Positions 45,029 through 56,936 of a stretch of 64,000 nucleotides of DNA are shown here, piece after piece. The stretch is from contig JAVTVX010000018.1 of the NCBI GenBank assembly GCA_033439265.1, forward strand, positions 8,726,501 through 8,790,500, read 5' to 3'. The notes beneath the pieces were generated by a model, which saw nothing but the letters and a program-made list of their open reading frames with translations, searched no databases and was not told the DNA's origin. Numbering within the stretch: position 1 is the first letter of the stretch; every line of letters begins with the position of its first letter. Origin of the DNA: Dillenia suffruticosa (taxonomy: Eukaryota; Streptophyta; Magnoliopsida; Dilleniales; Dilleniaceae). A program made the position numbers and the translations under genes.

Positions 45029-47234
45029 TGTTGGCAAAACTAAGTTTTGATAATGATCAAAACAATTGAAATAATGTAAAAATAGTTTAAATGAATATGG
45101 AAACACATAATCATTATAAGTTACAAGACAAGTTGATCTGTCTTATAGAAATCATATAGCCTTCAAAAACTAAGTACTAGATCAAAAGTCGACCTGCTAA
45201 AAATTTGTGTTGACCTATTAAACCATTCCTGTGACCAATTGGGACTTCTTGTTAACTTGAGCTCCATGAACCTTTATTTTAAAACAACACATGTCAATCT
45301 GCATGTGCTAAATGTCAACATGAACACTATGGACCTTTATTTTAAAACCACACATGTCGATGTACATGTGCTGAATGTCGATTTGTTTATGTGCTAAGTC
45401 TTGAAACCAAGTACAAAAGCGACATGTCAACTCATGAGAATATATACGTCAACCTGTCAAAGACCTCAGATCAACTCAATAAAACTCTTGTTGACCAAAG
45501 TACTCAAGCCCTTAGTCTTAAAGCTAGGAATGTCGACCCGCTCGACAAGATGTCGACATATGTCTTGCTTAAGTCGGCCCACTAATCTCTCAAGTCAACC
45601 TTTGAGTACTTAAACTATTCAGAGTTGTTCATCAAGCTAAACAAGTCAACCTTATCAGACCACACAAGTCGACTTATGGTATAAAAGCATAAGGGAACTT
45701 ACTTCTCATCGACCTGTTACTCTAGGATGTCGACCTCTGAGTGTATGTTGACCAATAAAAATATTTCAAGTCGACCAAATAAGTAAAACCAAAGCCTATG
45801 TCGATCGAGACCATTAGTTAGTCGATTTGAGGACATTACTAAGTTGACCCACCTTCAAACAAGAAGTCCTATGTCTATAGAATCTCTTAGAAGTATCGAC
45901 CTACCTCTTGATAAGTCGAATGATGCCTTGAATTGGTCGACCAAAGATAATAAAATTAGTTGACACGACCAATAAAGTCGACATAGGATCTAGTATGCTG
46001 ACCCATGAAGCATAAGGTTTAGTAAACACAGCACACAAGTCGACAAGATATATGTTGCAAATCAACCTAAGCACACTACAACAACTTGTAACTCGACATG
46101 ATATATGTTGCAAATTGATCCAAACACACTACAATAGCTTGCAAGTCAACATGAAGAGTGCAAGTCAACCTCAACACACCTTGTTAAAGGCAAACTATTT
46201 GTGAAGTTGACCCTATACTTCAATAAGTCCACCTACATCCTCAAATAGGTTGATTTGACTAGTTGAGAAGTCAATATCTTTGGTTTATGGTTAAGTAACT
46301 CAGCATACATGTTGACATTAAAGGAAGATAGGTTGACCTGCACATCAAAAGAGTCAACCCGAGTTAAAATCAAGTCGAAACTTCATGCTCATAACTAACA
46401 ATATTCAAAACCAAGTCAACCGTTAACTAAAATCATGTCGACATGTGAGAAACAAATTTCAAACCCAGAAAACTTAAGTCAACACTTTTGGGTACCCAAC
46501 CCTTCATGGTTAATTTATAAGTTCTAACATTATTGTGCAGTAAAAGAAAAAGTAAAATGTTTCGCTGGCCAACAGAACAACAAGTAGAAAAGTGAGCAGG
46601 AAAGAGCATCTCATTAGCAGAAATGCATAACAATTGTAAGATCATTTAATGAGATCAAATCCGAACCTATTACTTCAACAACTCTTAACCAACCTCAAAT
46701 AAATATTAAAGAAGGAAGAACAAGAAAGAATGCAAAAGCAATGAACATCGAATGCTCTGAATACTAAAGAATACATACTCCGTTTTACATTCAATCTTTG
46801 ATCTTTCTAAAAATTCCTCTATAAGCCTTAACTTTGTTACATCAGAGTATTCTAACCTCATTCTTTGTAAATTAAACTCATCTTCTGTACTTAGGTTTAA
46901 GGGACCAGAGAAAGGAATTTTGGTTCGGGGTTTAGAGAGAAAATCAACCTATATAAAGTTAAGATACTTAGCGTTTGTAGTAAAACACTGTAAAAGTCTA
47001 ACTTGAACTGGCAATTAAGTTTGTATTATTTGAGAAAATAGTGAAATCTATGAGGAAATTTGGAAGTAGATGTACACAGAGTTTGGTAAAACCACTATAA
47101 GAATTTTGTATGTTATGCATTCCATTTTTTTAGTCAAACCCCAACACCATCCCTTAGCTTTCTACAATCTATAAAAATTTTGAAAACAATTAAAAATGGT
47201 TATAATCTATTCACCCCATCTGGATTGTACTTTA
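45029..47234 (+). repeat. 3' LTR of element A
   Basis: 2,206 bp from TGTTGGCAAAACTAAG to GATTGTACTTTA. Contains about nine exact GTCGAC sites, with many GTCAAC/GTTGAC derivatives; fewer intact sites than the 5' copy. Minus-strand and plus-strand open frames here are not genes. Confidence 0.9.
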
Positions 47235-49942
47235 GTTGTACAAGTCGACTCGAGTAGGAATCCAGTTGATTCGGCAAGTGTTATAAGCTTATTAAACTTA
47301 GAAATAAGTTAGTCAAGTCGACTCGAAGAACATTCTTGAAAAAGGACAAAGTGTAAATCTAAGAACAAGTCGACCTGCCCAAAGCACAAGTTGACCTGTC
47401 TTGTAAAGGTATTAAAGAAATCACAAATTCAAAGTCCTAATGATAAAAAATAAATGTGTAAAAGCTAAAACAAAATTTGGTTGATATATATTTTGGACAA
47501 GTCAACCTGGTATAGTCACAAGTCGACTCGCCACACCAACACTTAGAAAAATTTATGAAAGTCAAGCTATCTCATGAAGCCAGGTCACAAGGCATTAGAA
47601 CATGAGCCATGAGATACGATACATGCCAAGACACAAGCCATAAAAAAAAAATCACAGGCCAAGTCATAGATCTTAAGTCATATATGAGGCCTAGTTGATT
47701 TACACATTGTTTTGGATTTAGAGAAATTTTAAGTAAGCTCAAGATCAAGTTGACCTAGAGATTATACATAGTTGATGTATACATGTGGAACACATTGAAT
47801 ATCTCAGAGGTTATTATACACAAGTTAACCTGACCATTTTATAGGTCGACTTGCACAAAACATAGAATTCACAAAATATTTCCTCTAGTTGACTACAAAA
47901 AGTAACAAGTCAACTTGCATGAGCCACAATGTGAAATATGTTTAAGTCAAATTTATAGTCGACCTATCACAAATAGAAGTCAACTTATATGCTCACAAAA
48001 CTGAGAAAGAATAAAGTATCACTAATCATAAGTCGACTTAACAAAGACACGAGTCGACCTACACTAGCCTAAACTTGATAGAACACCAACATTAGTCGAC
48101 CTAAGAACAATAGAAGTCGACCTATATAAGCATTAAAGAAAGGATACATTTTTATAATTAATATTTTATTTAATTTAACAATATTTAAAGTATTTCATGT
48201 TGAAGTGTTAAAATAGATCTAAAAAAGAAAATAGCAAGTTAACAAGTCAATTTGAGAAAACAAGTCGACCTGCATAAGGGCAGACTCAAGCAAACAATAA
48301 ATAGTCAAGCAATCAAGCCGATCTAAGAAGAGAATGAGTTAACCTACCTAAGCTAGGTGTTCAAGACTCAAGGTAAGATACTGAAAGGAAGAATATACAA
48401 AGAGGCTAAGTCGATCTTATTAGAACATAAGTCGACCTGTAGTAACCAGATCCTCAAAGTTCAAAAGCTATAGGAAAATATGAGTTGACATGATCATAAA
48501 TGAACCGAGCACTAAAACTAAGATAAGGTCGACATGATCAAAATACAAGTGGACCTATGCAAATATCATCTCAGGAAATAAGTCGAGCACTACTTGTAAT
48601 CAGGTTAAAGGTAACCTGAATTAAAGAGATGCCAACATGATGAGACCATTAGTTTACCTCAAGATAAAAGACTTAAGGAAAACTCAAGTCAACAAAGATA
48701 CAAGTCGACCTAAAGCAAGCTCAAGTTGATCTAAAAAAGAAACTAGTTAACCTAAAATATGAAGAAGTCGACCAGGAAGAATTGATTAGTCATCTACACA
48801 AAGTACTTCAAGAATATTCAACATAAGCGAAAACAAGTCAATTTACATAAACTTGGATATGAATTCAGGCCTTTTGAAGTAAGAGCCAGCCTAATCAGTG
48901 TAAAACTAAAGAAGTCACCCTACAAAGATAATGAGTTAACTTACATGAGTAGTAAAGAGAAAAATGTTTAAGAACCATCAAGAACAAGTGGACCTACAGC
49001 TATTACAAGTCAACTTACGTGAATTGCAAAGCATAAATGCTTAAGTATCATCAAAGCACAAGTCGACCTAAAGCATATATAAGTCGACTTGCATAAGAAA
49101 AAAAGTAAAAGACGTTTGAGCAGATTGAACCCAAGTCAACCTAAAGATAGTGCAAGCCGACCTACATGAGTAGCCATATAAAGCACTTAAGCAAAATATG
49201 GCACAAGTTCACTCGGCACACATGTGTAGTCGACTCACACTAGCCCTCAATTATACAGAATACAATTTCAAGTCAACTAGCTGTAAAAACAAGTCGACTC
49301 GATGTGAGTAACTACTAGTTGTTTAGAAAAGTTATGGAAATCAAATGAACTTCAATAACCTTGCAACGGCTACTTCTGAAGGCATTAATTCTTCTTAATG
49401 GCCATCTCAATAAATTCATTATAAATACAATACCAGATCTGAATGCAATAGATTGATCAATGAAGAAAAAAGAAAAAGAAAGAAGAAGCGTGCAATAATA
49501 GATCATTGAGCAAAATTCTTTTTGTTATGTTATATTATTAGTTGTGAACTTTAATTATTCACATTGTATAATTGTTTCACCCCCCCAATTTTGTAAAAGA
49601 CTATTGGTCTAAGCATTCAAAATGTGTTGAGTGAAATACGAGAGACATGGATTTGCTAACTCCTGTATAAAACTAGTGGATAGTGTTTTAGAGAAACACT
49701 ATAAGGTTTGACTAGCACATGAGTAAACTAATTTGGTATTGTACTATTTGAAAAAATAGTAAATTAAAAATTCAGGTGCAGTTTGGGCATGAACATACAC
49801 CAGAGAGGATGAAACCTTTATAAATCTTGAGTGTACAAATTCTCTGCTTCTTCTCTCAATCATTATTCAAAACCTAGAAAAATTCAAAAATGCCAAGAAC
49901 AACCTATTCACCCCCTCTAAATTGTTTATTGTTGTTTCTTCA
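47235..49942 (+). repeat. Right piece of the 5' LTR of Sirevirus-like element B
   Basis: Resumes the LTR begun at 18073 and ends CCCCTCTAAATTG…TTTCTTCA directly before a PBS. It contains about 19 exact GTCGAC sites in 2.06 kb (47240-49300), for example AAGTCGACTT near 48030 and 49082. Total LTR length about 2.9 kb. Confidence 0.85.
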
Positions 49943-49943
49943 A

Positions 49944-49956
49944 TTAGTATCAGAGC
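49944..49956 (+). other. Primer binding site of element B (tRNA-iMet type)
   Basis: TTAGTATCAGAGC, one mismatch from TTGGTATCAGAGC, directly after the LTR end. Confidence 0.85.
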
Positions 49957-50009
49957 AGATTTTCTGGTAAAAGATTTAACAATCTCAAAAGTGGAGATCA
50001 ACAATAGCA

Positions 50010-51180
50010 TTTAATGGGAATAATGATCTATTCAAAACTTGCTCAACAAATAAAGCACCCTTCTCCAATGGGAATAAGTACAACTATTGGAAGGAGAAGA
50101 TGAGAAGTTTCATCATAGCACAAGATGAAATGACATGGGAAATTATAGAAGAGGGAATCGAATTCCCAATAGAGGAGAATGATGGAGTTAAGAGTTCAAC
50201 TGAAGATGAAGAATATGATTACAGAAGAAAGGAGAGCCTATTAAGAAAATTATAAGGTAGACAATCTACTTCATCTCAACTTGAGCTTAAGTGAATATAA
50301 TAGAGTCTCCTTATGCATAACTGCTAAAGAAATTTGGGAGAGATTAGAGGCAACATATGAAAAGACAAATCAAGAGCAGACCAATTTATGTTTCATGGCA
50401 TTCGAGGAAAAACAAGATAAGGTAAGTTCTTCTAACTCCTCTGATTGCTCTAATAATGAATTTTCTATAAATGAAATACATGAAACTTTAATAGAGTCCA
50501 TTAAAGATCTTAAGATAATAAACCAAAAAAATTTCTTCGTTAAAGAAGCTAATGGCTGAAATAGAAGAGGAGAAAAATAAATTAAGAATTAAAAATGAGA
50601 AGTTAAAGGAAGAAGATGATACATTGAAAGAAGAAAACAACTATCTGCATGCTACAATTGAAAAAGAAATTGAAAAGATAAATAAATTGCAAGTTGAAAT
50701 TGAAAATAAAAAGAATGAAAAAGCGAATATGTGCACTGAAAAGGATAAAAATGATAAAGAACATTTAGTAAATGAGTTAAAACATTAAAAAGAGAAGAAT
50801 AAGAAATTGAGCTATTTACTATTCAAATTTACTCAAGGTCAAGAAAAACTTGACTTAATATTAGAAGCTCAAAGAGCAGTACATGACAAGACATGATTAG
50901 GATATTAATTCTTTTAAAACTCAAAAGAAATTATATAATTTCTTTGTCCCTAGTTCTAAAAATACTAAACCAGAAATCAAGTGTCATCATTGCATAAAAT
51001 TTAGGCATAATGCACATTATTGTAAGCTTAGGAAGCACACTAATAATAAAACTAAAAGAACAACAACTTATCCTAAATGCACTTATTGTTTTAAGAATGG
51101 TCATAATATAAATGAATACTAGTTTTAAAATTACTCATTAGCTAAAATAAAACTCCGATGGATTCCAAAAGTTTAGTCAA
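50010..51180 (+). pseudogene. gag of Sirevirus-like element B, with internal deletion
   Basis: Frame pieces: GNKYNYWKEKMRSFIIAQDE and WEIIEEGIEFP (50065-50170), SLSEYNRVSLCITAKEIWER (50284-50345), then an abrupt jump to FMAFEEKQDKVSSSNSSDCS (about 50393-50450), skipping the middle of the usual Sirevirus gag. A long Glu/Lys coiled coil follows (50552-50788), then a zinc knuckle C-H-H-C-I-K-F-R-H-N-A-H-Y-C at about 50982 and a second, damaged one (CTYCFKNGHNINEY). Recognisable sequence stops near 51180; no pol and no 3' LTR of this element is seen in the window. Confidence 0.82.
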
Positions 51181-51845
51181 CACTAATAATGCTGGATTAG
51201 GCTTTATCCTAATCTTCCATGTTTCAATAAGGAATTCAACACACTTTTGTTAGTTAAGGTTTTGTGGTGTCATCAAACTTCAGAGGAGATTTCTTGGGAA
51301 ATCCGAGATAAGAGCATAATATCTGCAAAGGACTAGTTTTTAAAGGGGAAAGATGTGATGGCCTAGAAATTCAAGACAAGAGGAAATCCTACATTAGAAC
51401 TTGCATTTGGATAAACGTTAGTTTTTCATAACATATCTAATGTCTTAAAGAATGTTAGTAGTATACAAGCATGATTATGATGTGTTTTTGCTTGGGTATG
51501 TAACTTTGGTGCTATTTTGTGCATAATTGAAATTTTGGAGATCTAAAGGATGAGTAAAGTATTAGGATTAGTGCATATCTTTGGGATTCATACTTGAGTT
51601 CATAACCTTTGACTTCAAGAATAGTAATGTCTCAAAAACCCACACTTAAATGTTCTCTCAAGCGCAAGAGTAAAGTCAAAAAAATAAAGCTTCTCAAAGA
51701 AGCTTTGAGAGGTAAGACCATCAAGTACAAGTAGAAGGATGAAAATCTATGAAAATGGTACCTTTTCTCATCAACCAATACTTTTTCTCTACCCCTCCCA
51801 TTAACCTTGAAAATCACTTTCTCTTCCTTCTTCATTTTCAAACTC

Positions 51846-51891
<46 letters not shown>

Positions 51892-52139
51892 CTCTCTCCC
51901 CTCCCTCTCCCTCTCTCTCTAAAAATTCCATGAATCATTTTTTCAAATCTCTACCAACCAAAGATCTTTCTCTCCCTAGAGGATCCAACACATGCAAAAG
52001 TGATTTCAAACCATGACCGTAAAAGTTCTCATCATTCTAAGTTTTGATTTCAAGAGTTTTCATTATTCTTTTCACTTTCCCTCTCCTAAACCTTTGAGGT
52101 AAAATATTTAATACTCTTTGGTCTCTTAGTACTCATCAA
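51181..52139. other. Unassigned junction DNA between element B and the CACTA remnant
   Basis: No domain recognised on either strand. Contains the CT microsatellite at about 51848-51925. Open frames through it (51632-52016) are low complexity. Confidence 0.45.
51848..51925. repeat. (CT)n microsatellite
   Basis: Long CT-dinucleotide run with CTTT and CCCT interruptions. Confidence 0.92.
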
Positions 52140-53442
52140 TATAGGCATCATATGTAGGAACACCTTCATCCTATAGTTGTTTTAACTTTACAATTTATGG
52201 AACTTCTTCAAATTTTGAGGCCAGGCACGATCAACATCAAAAACATATAAGGTGTCTTCATATACATACCAGGTAAAAGATTGTACGAGATAAAGATAAC
52301 TGGCCAATACAAATAAGTTTTTCTTGATTTGCCAAATGGAGTAAACCTATCAGCACAGAGACCTAATCTAATGTTTTGAGACTCTTTCGCAAACTCATGA
52401 TATATTTTATCAAAATGTTTCTATGCCTCTGTATCTGAAGGATGACACATTAGACCTTCTTCTATTTCATAATTTGCATGCCAAGTCATGTATTCAACAA
52501 TGGCCTTAGATGTATAAAGCCTTTGCGATCGGGAGATTAAAGGCAAATAAAACATTTGCCTATATGGTTTTTGCTTGTTGTTACGACCCATCCTCCTGCT
52601 ACCCTTGTACATATACTGGTTACAGCATTTATAAAATTCTATATTTTTCAACATCTCCCATATATAATATACAACCCCTACTAAATACATCAAGTCTTAC
52701 CACTAGAAGATCTAAGTCTTTCGCTAACTTTTTCATATCATAGAAATCACTTTGCATAATGTGATCATGAGGCAATATTTCTCGAATTACTTCAATAAAA
52801 TCATTGAATCAATCCTTAGACACATTATACTCTATCTTGACATTTAACAATTTTGCCGTCACTGGTAACTTAGTATAACTATCACAACCTACCCATAAAG
52901 GTTTATCAACAGCTTTCAACACTTCCTGAAACTACTTAGACAAAAAGCCTCATTATTCATGTTCTCATCAACACTTATTACTTTTACACTCTCCAATGGT
53001 GATGCATAACTAGTATACACTTATTCAAATATTGGAATAAAACTAATACTTGCATAGTTCGATTATAAAACAAAATTCTTACGAACTACATCAATTACCA
53101 TCCTCTAATATGGGTTTAATTGGTCACAATTACAATCTCCTCTAATTAAAAATTGTCTACTACTTCGAAATTCTTTCTCAAATATAAACGGTTCATCATG
53201 ATAAGTTCAATTATACTAATTCAAAGTAAAACCAAATTTACAAAAATGTTCCCTAATTTTATCACACATATAAAACTTACCATTACTACACTTCTTACAC
53301 GGATACCTTAACTTATTCCCATTCATGAATTCAACTTTATATTAGTAAAATCCAAAAATTCTACCACAATATGAAACTCATCTATCAATTCTTGATATTC
53401 AGATAAGTTCTTATTATACATTCAAACTCTATCCCTTTGCAT
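52140..53442 (-). pseudogene. CACTA (En/Spm) transposase, TNP2 type, N-terminal part
   Basis: Minus strand from ATG 53442. First a Transpos_assoc-like domain: MYNKNLSEYQELIDEF, LRYPCKKCSNGKFYMCDKIR, EHFCKFGF (Cys/His zinc-binding pattern). Then the TNP2 lead (WVGCDSYTKLPVTAKLLNVK, SDFYDMKKLAKDLDLLV, GDVEKY) and the transposase core RSQRLYTSKAIVEYMTWHAN, CHPSDTEA, HFDKIYHEFAKESQNIRLGL, CADRFTPFG, WPVIFISYNLLPG, MYMKTPYMFLMLIVPG. The order matches plant TNP2 proteins, which cut CACTA elements at their ends. It stops near 52140, before the C-terminal half. Early TGA and later shifts show it is dead. Confidence 0.9.
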
Positions 53443-55729
53443 TTTTTCTGTATATAAATTCAAGAAACAAAAACTTTAACAAGAAGCAAGACATCTAACA
53501 AATCAGCATATAAAACCATATACATCTAATGAATAAGCAATACATCAGCAAAAAGCTTAGAGATTGATCATAGTAATGTGACCAATGACAGGTTCACACA
53601 ATCATGCAACAGAACATATACAACATGGTGTCACTGTTCACAATAGATACTTGGTAATACCTTCCAAGCGCACACAAACCTTTATATGACCTTTCTCTAT
53701 TTAACAACTTTTGTAAATTACGAACTCATAAATGCAAGCTCAGTAAAGTTTCTCAAAAAGGGCTTTAACCGACACTTTATATTCCAATTACATAGATCAA
53801 ATCCCAACAAAATTTACATTATTTCGTATGCAATTGCCTCATACAAAAGTTCAGTTACAATGCAAGTACAACATATCCATGAAATATAATTCACAGTCTA
53901 CACAAAAGTCCAAGAAAGGAGTACTCAGAATTAGGAAAGCAAACCTGAGGACTTACTGAAAGGTAGGAAATCCTGATTCTGATCGTCAAATGAATTTTCT
54001 GGCGGATTGCAATGAAAAGGGAACTTGCTCTCTCATTCGAAAGATGGCACTTGTAACCTTTTAAAGAGAAATTATATTAGAAGGTTAAAAGTTGTAGCTA
54101 TTGCCATTATCAAATAATACTAACATAAAAGTTACATTCCATTCATCGCAAGTATATAGACCACACCACATCGAAAATAAGTATGCATAAACGAAGTGAA
54201 AAAATCCAAGGTTTGGAACAACATCTAAGGTCTAAACTTTTGTTTCAACTACAGAAAATAATAATAAACATGATATTGTTGGAGGAGCTTTCACATGCTA
54301 CAGGCTTTTGTCCAAACTTAACATTAAAAGAAACCTATATAGTAGTGCCAAACTTAACATCGAAAGTATGCATTATGGAGTAAGTTTGCACAATAAACTA
54401 GATAGTAGTGTCAAATTCAACGGTCAATTTCACTTCTTTTATCTCCCTTTCGCTGCCTTTGGAGGATACAATCAATCCCTTTGGATGAGATTCTTGGGTA
54501 AACAAACCAGGAGACCATTTTTTATATTGTTCTATGTATATTTTGAGCTGCCAGGCTACTATAGCTTATTAATTCTTAAATGAGTTGTCTTGAATAATGA
54601 GAATTAGTTTAGACTATCATATACGTATTGGAATGGCTATCAGTTACAATCAATTTTGCGATTTGCTTAATTCTGCTGGACTCTGATTATTTATTGGAAG
54701 GTTTACAAAAAAGATTTCTTCCACATGCAAAGGCTTGGTTAGATATGCTGTTGCTTTTGGATTTTACTAATTCTTTTTTTTTTGTACTTTCTGGATCATG
54801 ATTTATTTATATACCACCACATAGCACACACAACCAATAGAAATTTAACATACTAACAACATATGTTTTTCATGTACAAGCACTTTGTTTGGGGACAAAT
54901 TCTCTAACATCTTGATGAACTTGGTCTTCAATAAGATCAAAGATTTTGAAAAAGAGAGAAGTAAAATCACTCTTGTAATGATACAATCATAAAGGTGACA
55001 GGAGACTTGAAGGCTTGGTTAGATATGTTTACTTTTTGATTTGCTTGGGGACAAATCACTTTCTCACTCTCGCAATGATACAATCATATCAAAGGTACTA
55101 ATTAATTGATTTTTCCAACTCAAAAAGTTAATATTAAAAAGGTAGAAACATCCTTGTAGTATTATCAGAAAGAAAGGGCACTCAACCACGAGAGTTTCCA
55201 ATACAATCTGTTGCTTCAGCTTCCTTCGACACCACCAAATATGAGAAACTCTCCCGCCAGAATGAAAGATGCCAATTTACGGGAAACCTATCTCAATTTT
55301 GAACAAATGTGAAGAAAGAGAGAGTCAACCAAGAATAACCCTAAAAATCATTGCAAATCTACTAATAATGGAGCAAAATAGACTAGTGTTAGATCTGAGC
55401 ATTAAAAATAGAGTATGCACTCAAACCTTAAATCTATCAAACAAGTGGCTAAAAATATAATCGTTTAACAAAATTGAAAATAGAAAACAAACAAACAAGT
55501 AAAAGTAGATCCTTGGAGAAGCATCGAAAAACAAATACATGTGAATCCCCCCAATAACCGACAGTCAAAGAAAGAGACGTGAAAGCTAACCTTCGAAGAT
55601 GAGACATGCGAAACCTAGCCCAAAGGTCTAAGGTCGATCTTCGACTGTCGAGGAGAGAGATCGTCATAGTTACTGTTGCCGGTCATCTTTGATGGGATAA
55701 AAGAGGAGAGAGGTAGAGAGAGAGAGAGA
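53443..55729. other. 5' region of the CACTA element, no gene recognised
   Basis: Between the transposase start and the subterminal repeats. Several short plus-strand open frames (for example 54308-54583) show no domain. A GA run at about 55710-55728 precedes the subterminal repeats. Confidence 0.45.
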
Positions 55730-56936
55730 ATAAGACAGCATAGAGCTTCTGCGTATTTATCATTAAAATTAGGGACAAACAGTGCATTTGTTGTTAAAAT
55801 TAGCTATGGATGGCAGGTTCGTTGCTAGTTAACAATAGCGACGGACCAAGCTTTCGTCACTAAAATTAGCAAAAGACAGCGCGTTTGTCACTAAAATTAG
55901 CAATAGATAGATCTTTCGTCGCTAAAATTAGCAACGAAACCTTCTCTTCTATCACTAATTAGCGAAAAATTTTATGATAAAATCTAATTCTATCCACTTC
56001 TTACCATGAAATTATCAACAAATTAGCTGTTTACAATAAAATTAATAACAAAAAAAATAGTTTTTTGGAAATTTACAACAAAACTAAAGACCAAAAAATA
56101 TTTATCGTGTGATTCATTGATAAAAGGAACTTTTTTTATACTTTCATAATAACTAGATTACTTAAACAAATTTATAAGTTCTCTTAAGTTTATGATTGAT
56201 AATAGAATTATAACTTCTCTAGAATTGTTCAATGCCTAATCTCTAAAAGATAAAATATATGATATATAAATAAAATGGTAATATTTCGTTAGAGATTAGT
56301 TGAATTATTTATTTTCGAAAATGATTAATTTGGTAAGAATTGTAACATTTGTTATGTATTTTACCCGATTTTGTTACTCAAAAAGAGTCAAAAAGAGAGA
56401 GAAGATTAAAATGTTTCATAAGAGAGTGTAGAAGAAATTTAATTACAAAATTAGCCACGAATTCCAAAATTAGCAAAGAATTTAGTCATGCAAAATTTTG
56501 TATGGCTAATTGGTAATGAATTCAGCCATGAATTGATGAATTCATTGATATTTAGTGACAAATTTAGTACAAAATGATGAATTCATGGCTAAATTTTATA
56601 ACAAAAAAGATTTTGTGACTAATTAGCGATGAATTTCATCAGGAATCCTTTCTCTATCACTTCATTTTTTGACAAAACTAATATTGATCGCTAAAATTTA
56701 GTGATGAAGACTGGATTTGTGGTAAAATTTAACCACAAAATTGCTATTCATCGTTAAATTTAGTAACAAACTAATAGTTTCATGGCTAATTTTGTCACGA
56801 AAATTTTTCCCTCACTAATTACCCCAAATTTGATGACGAAAACTTTTTCGTCACTAATTAGACATAAATTTGATCACAAAAATATTTGTCACTAATTAGC
56901 CATGAATTTAATCACAAATTTCATGTTCATTACTAA
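55730..56936. repeat. CACTA subterminal repeats
   Basis: Dense short repeats such as GTCGCTAAAATTAGC, GTCACTAAAATTAGC and GTCACTAATTAG, in both orientations (for example 55857, 55890, 55918, 56615, 56846). CACTA elements carry such GCGACTAAATTAGCGAC-like arrays at their ends as transposase binding sites. No terminal CACTA motif is found because a gypsy LTR starts at 56937. Confidence 0.8.

Larger units (their letters stand above)
18289..47234 (+). mobile_element. Sirevirus-like Ty1/copia retrotransposon A, itself carrying two insertions
   Basis: The 5' LTR (18289-19786 plus 25918-26658) and 3' LTR (45029-47234) are both about 2.2 kb and align along their length. Between them on the plus strand come a tRNA-iMet PBS, gag, protease, integrase, RT, RNase H, an env-like third ORF and a Sirevirus-type polypurine region. 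Flanks are GTTAT (18284-18288) and GTTGT (47235-47239), a 4-of-5 match as expected for a 5-bp target-site duplication. Copia domain order, a gag with coiled coil and zinc knuckle, and an extra 3' ORF are known Sirevirus traits. Without the inserts at 19787-25911 and 28308-38550 it is about 12.6 kb. All coding regions contain stops and catalytic changes, so it is dead. Confidence 0.9.

Noticed and set aside
18239..49300. GTCGAC clusters considered as a CRISPR-like array or tandem satellite
   Set aside because: Spacing is irregular, the repeat is only 6-10 bp, and the sites fall inside copia LTRs of a plant genome.
51632..52016. Open frames across the CT microsatellite
   Set aside because: Translation is Leu-Ser or Arg-Glu dipeptide repeats from the microsatellite.
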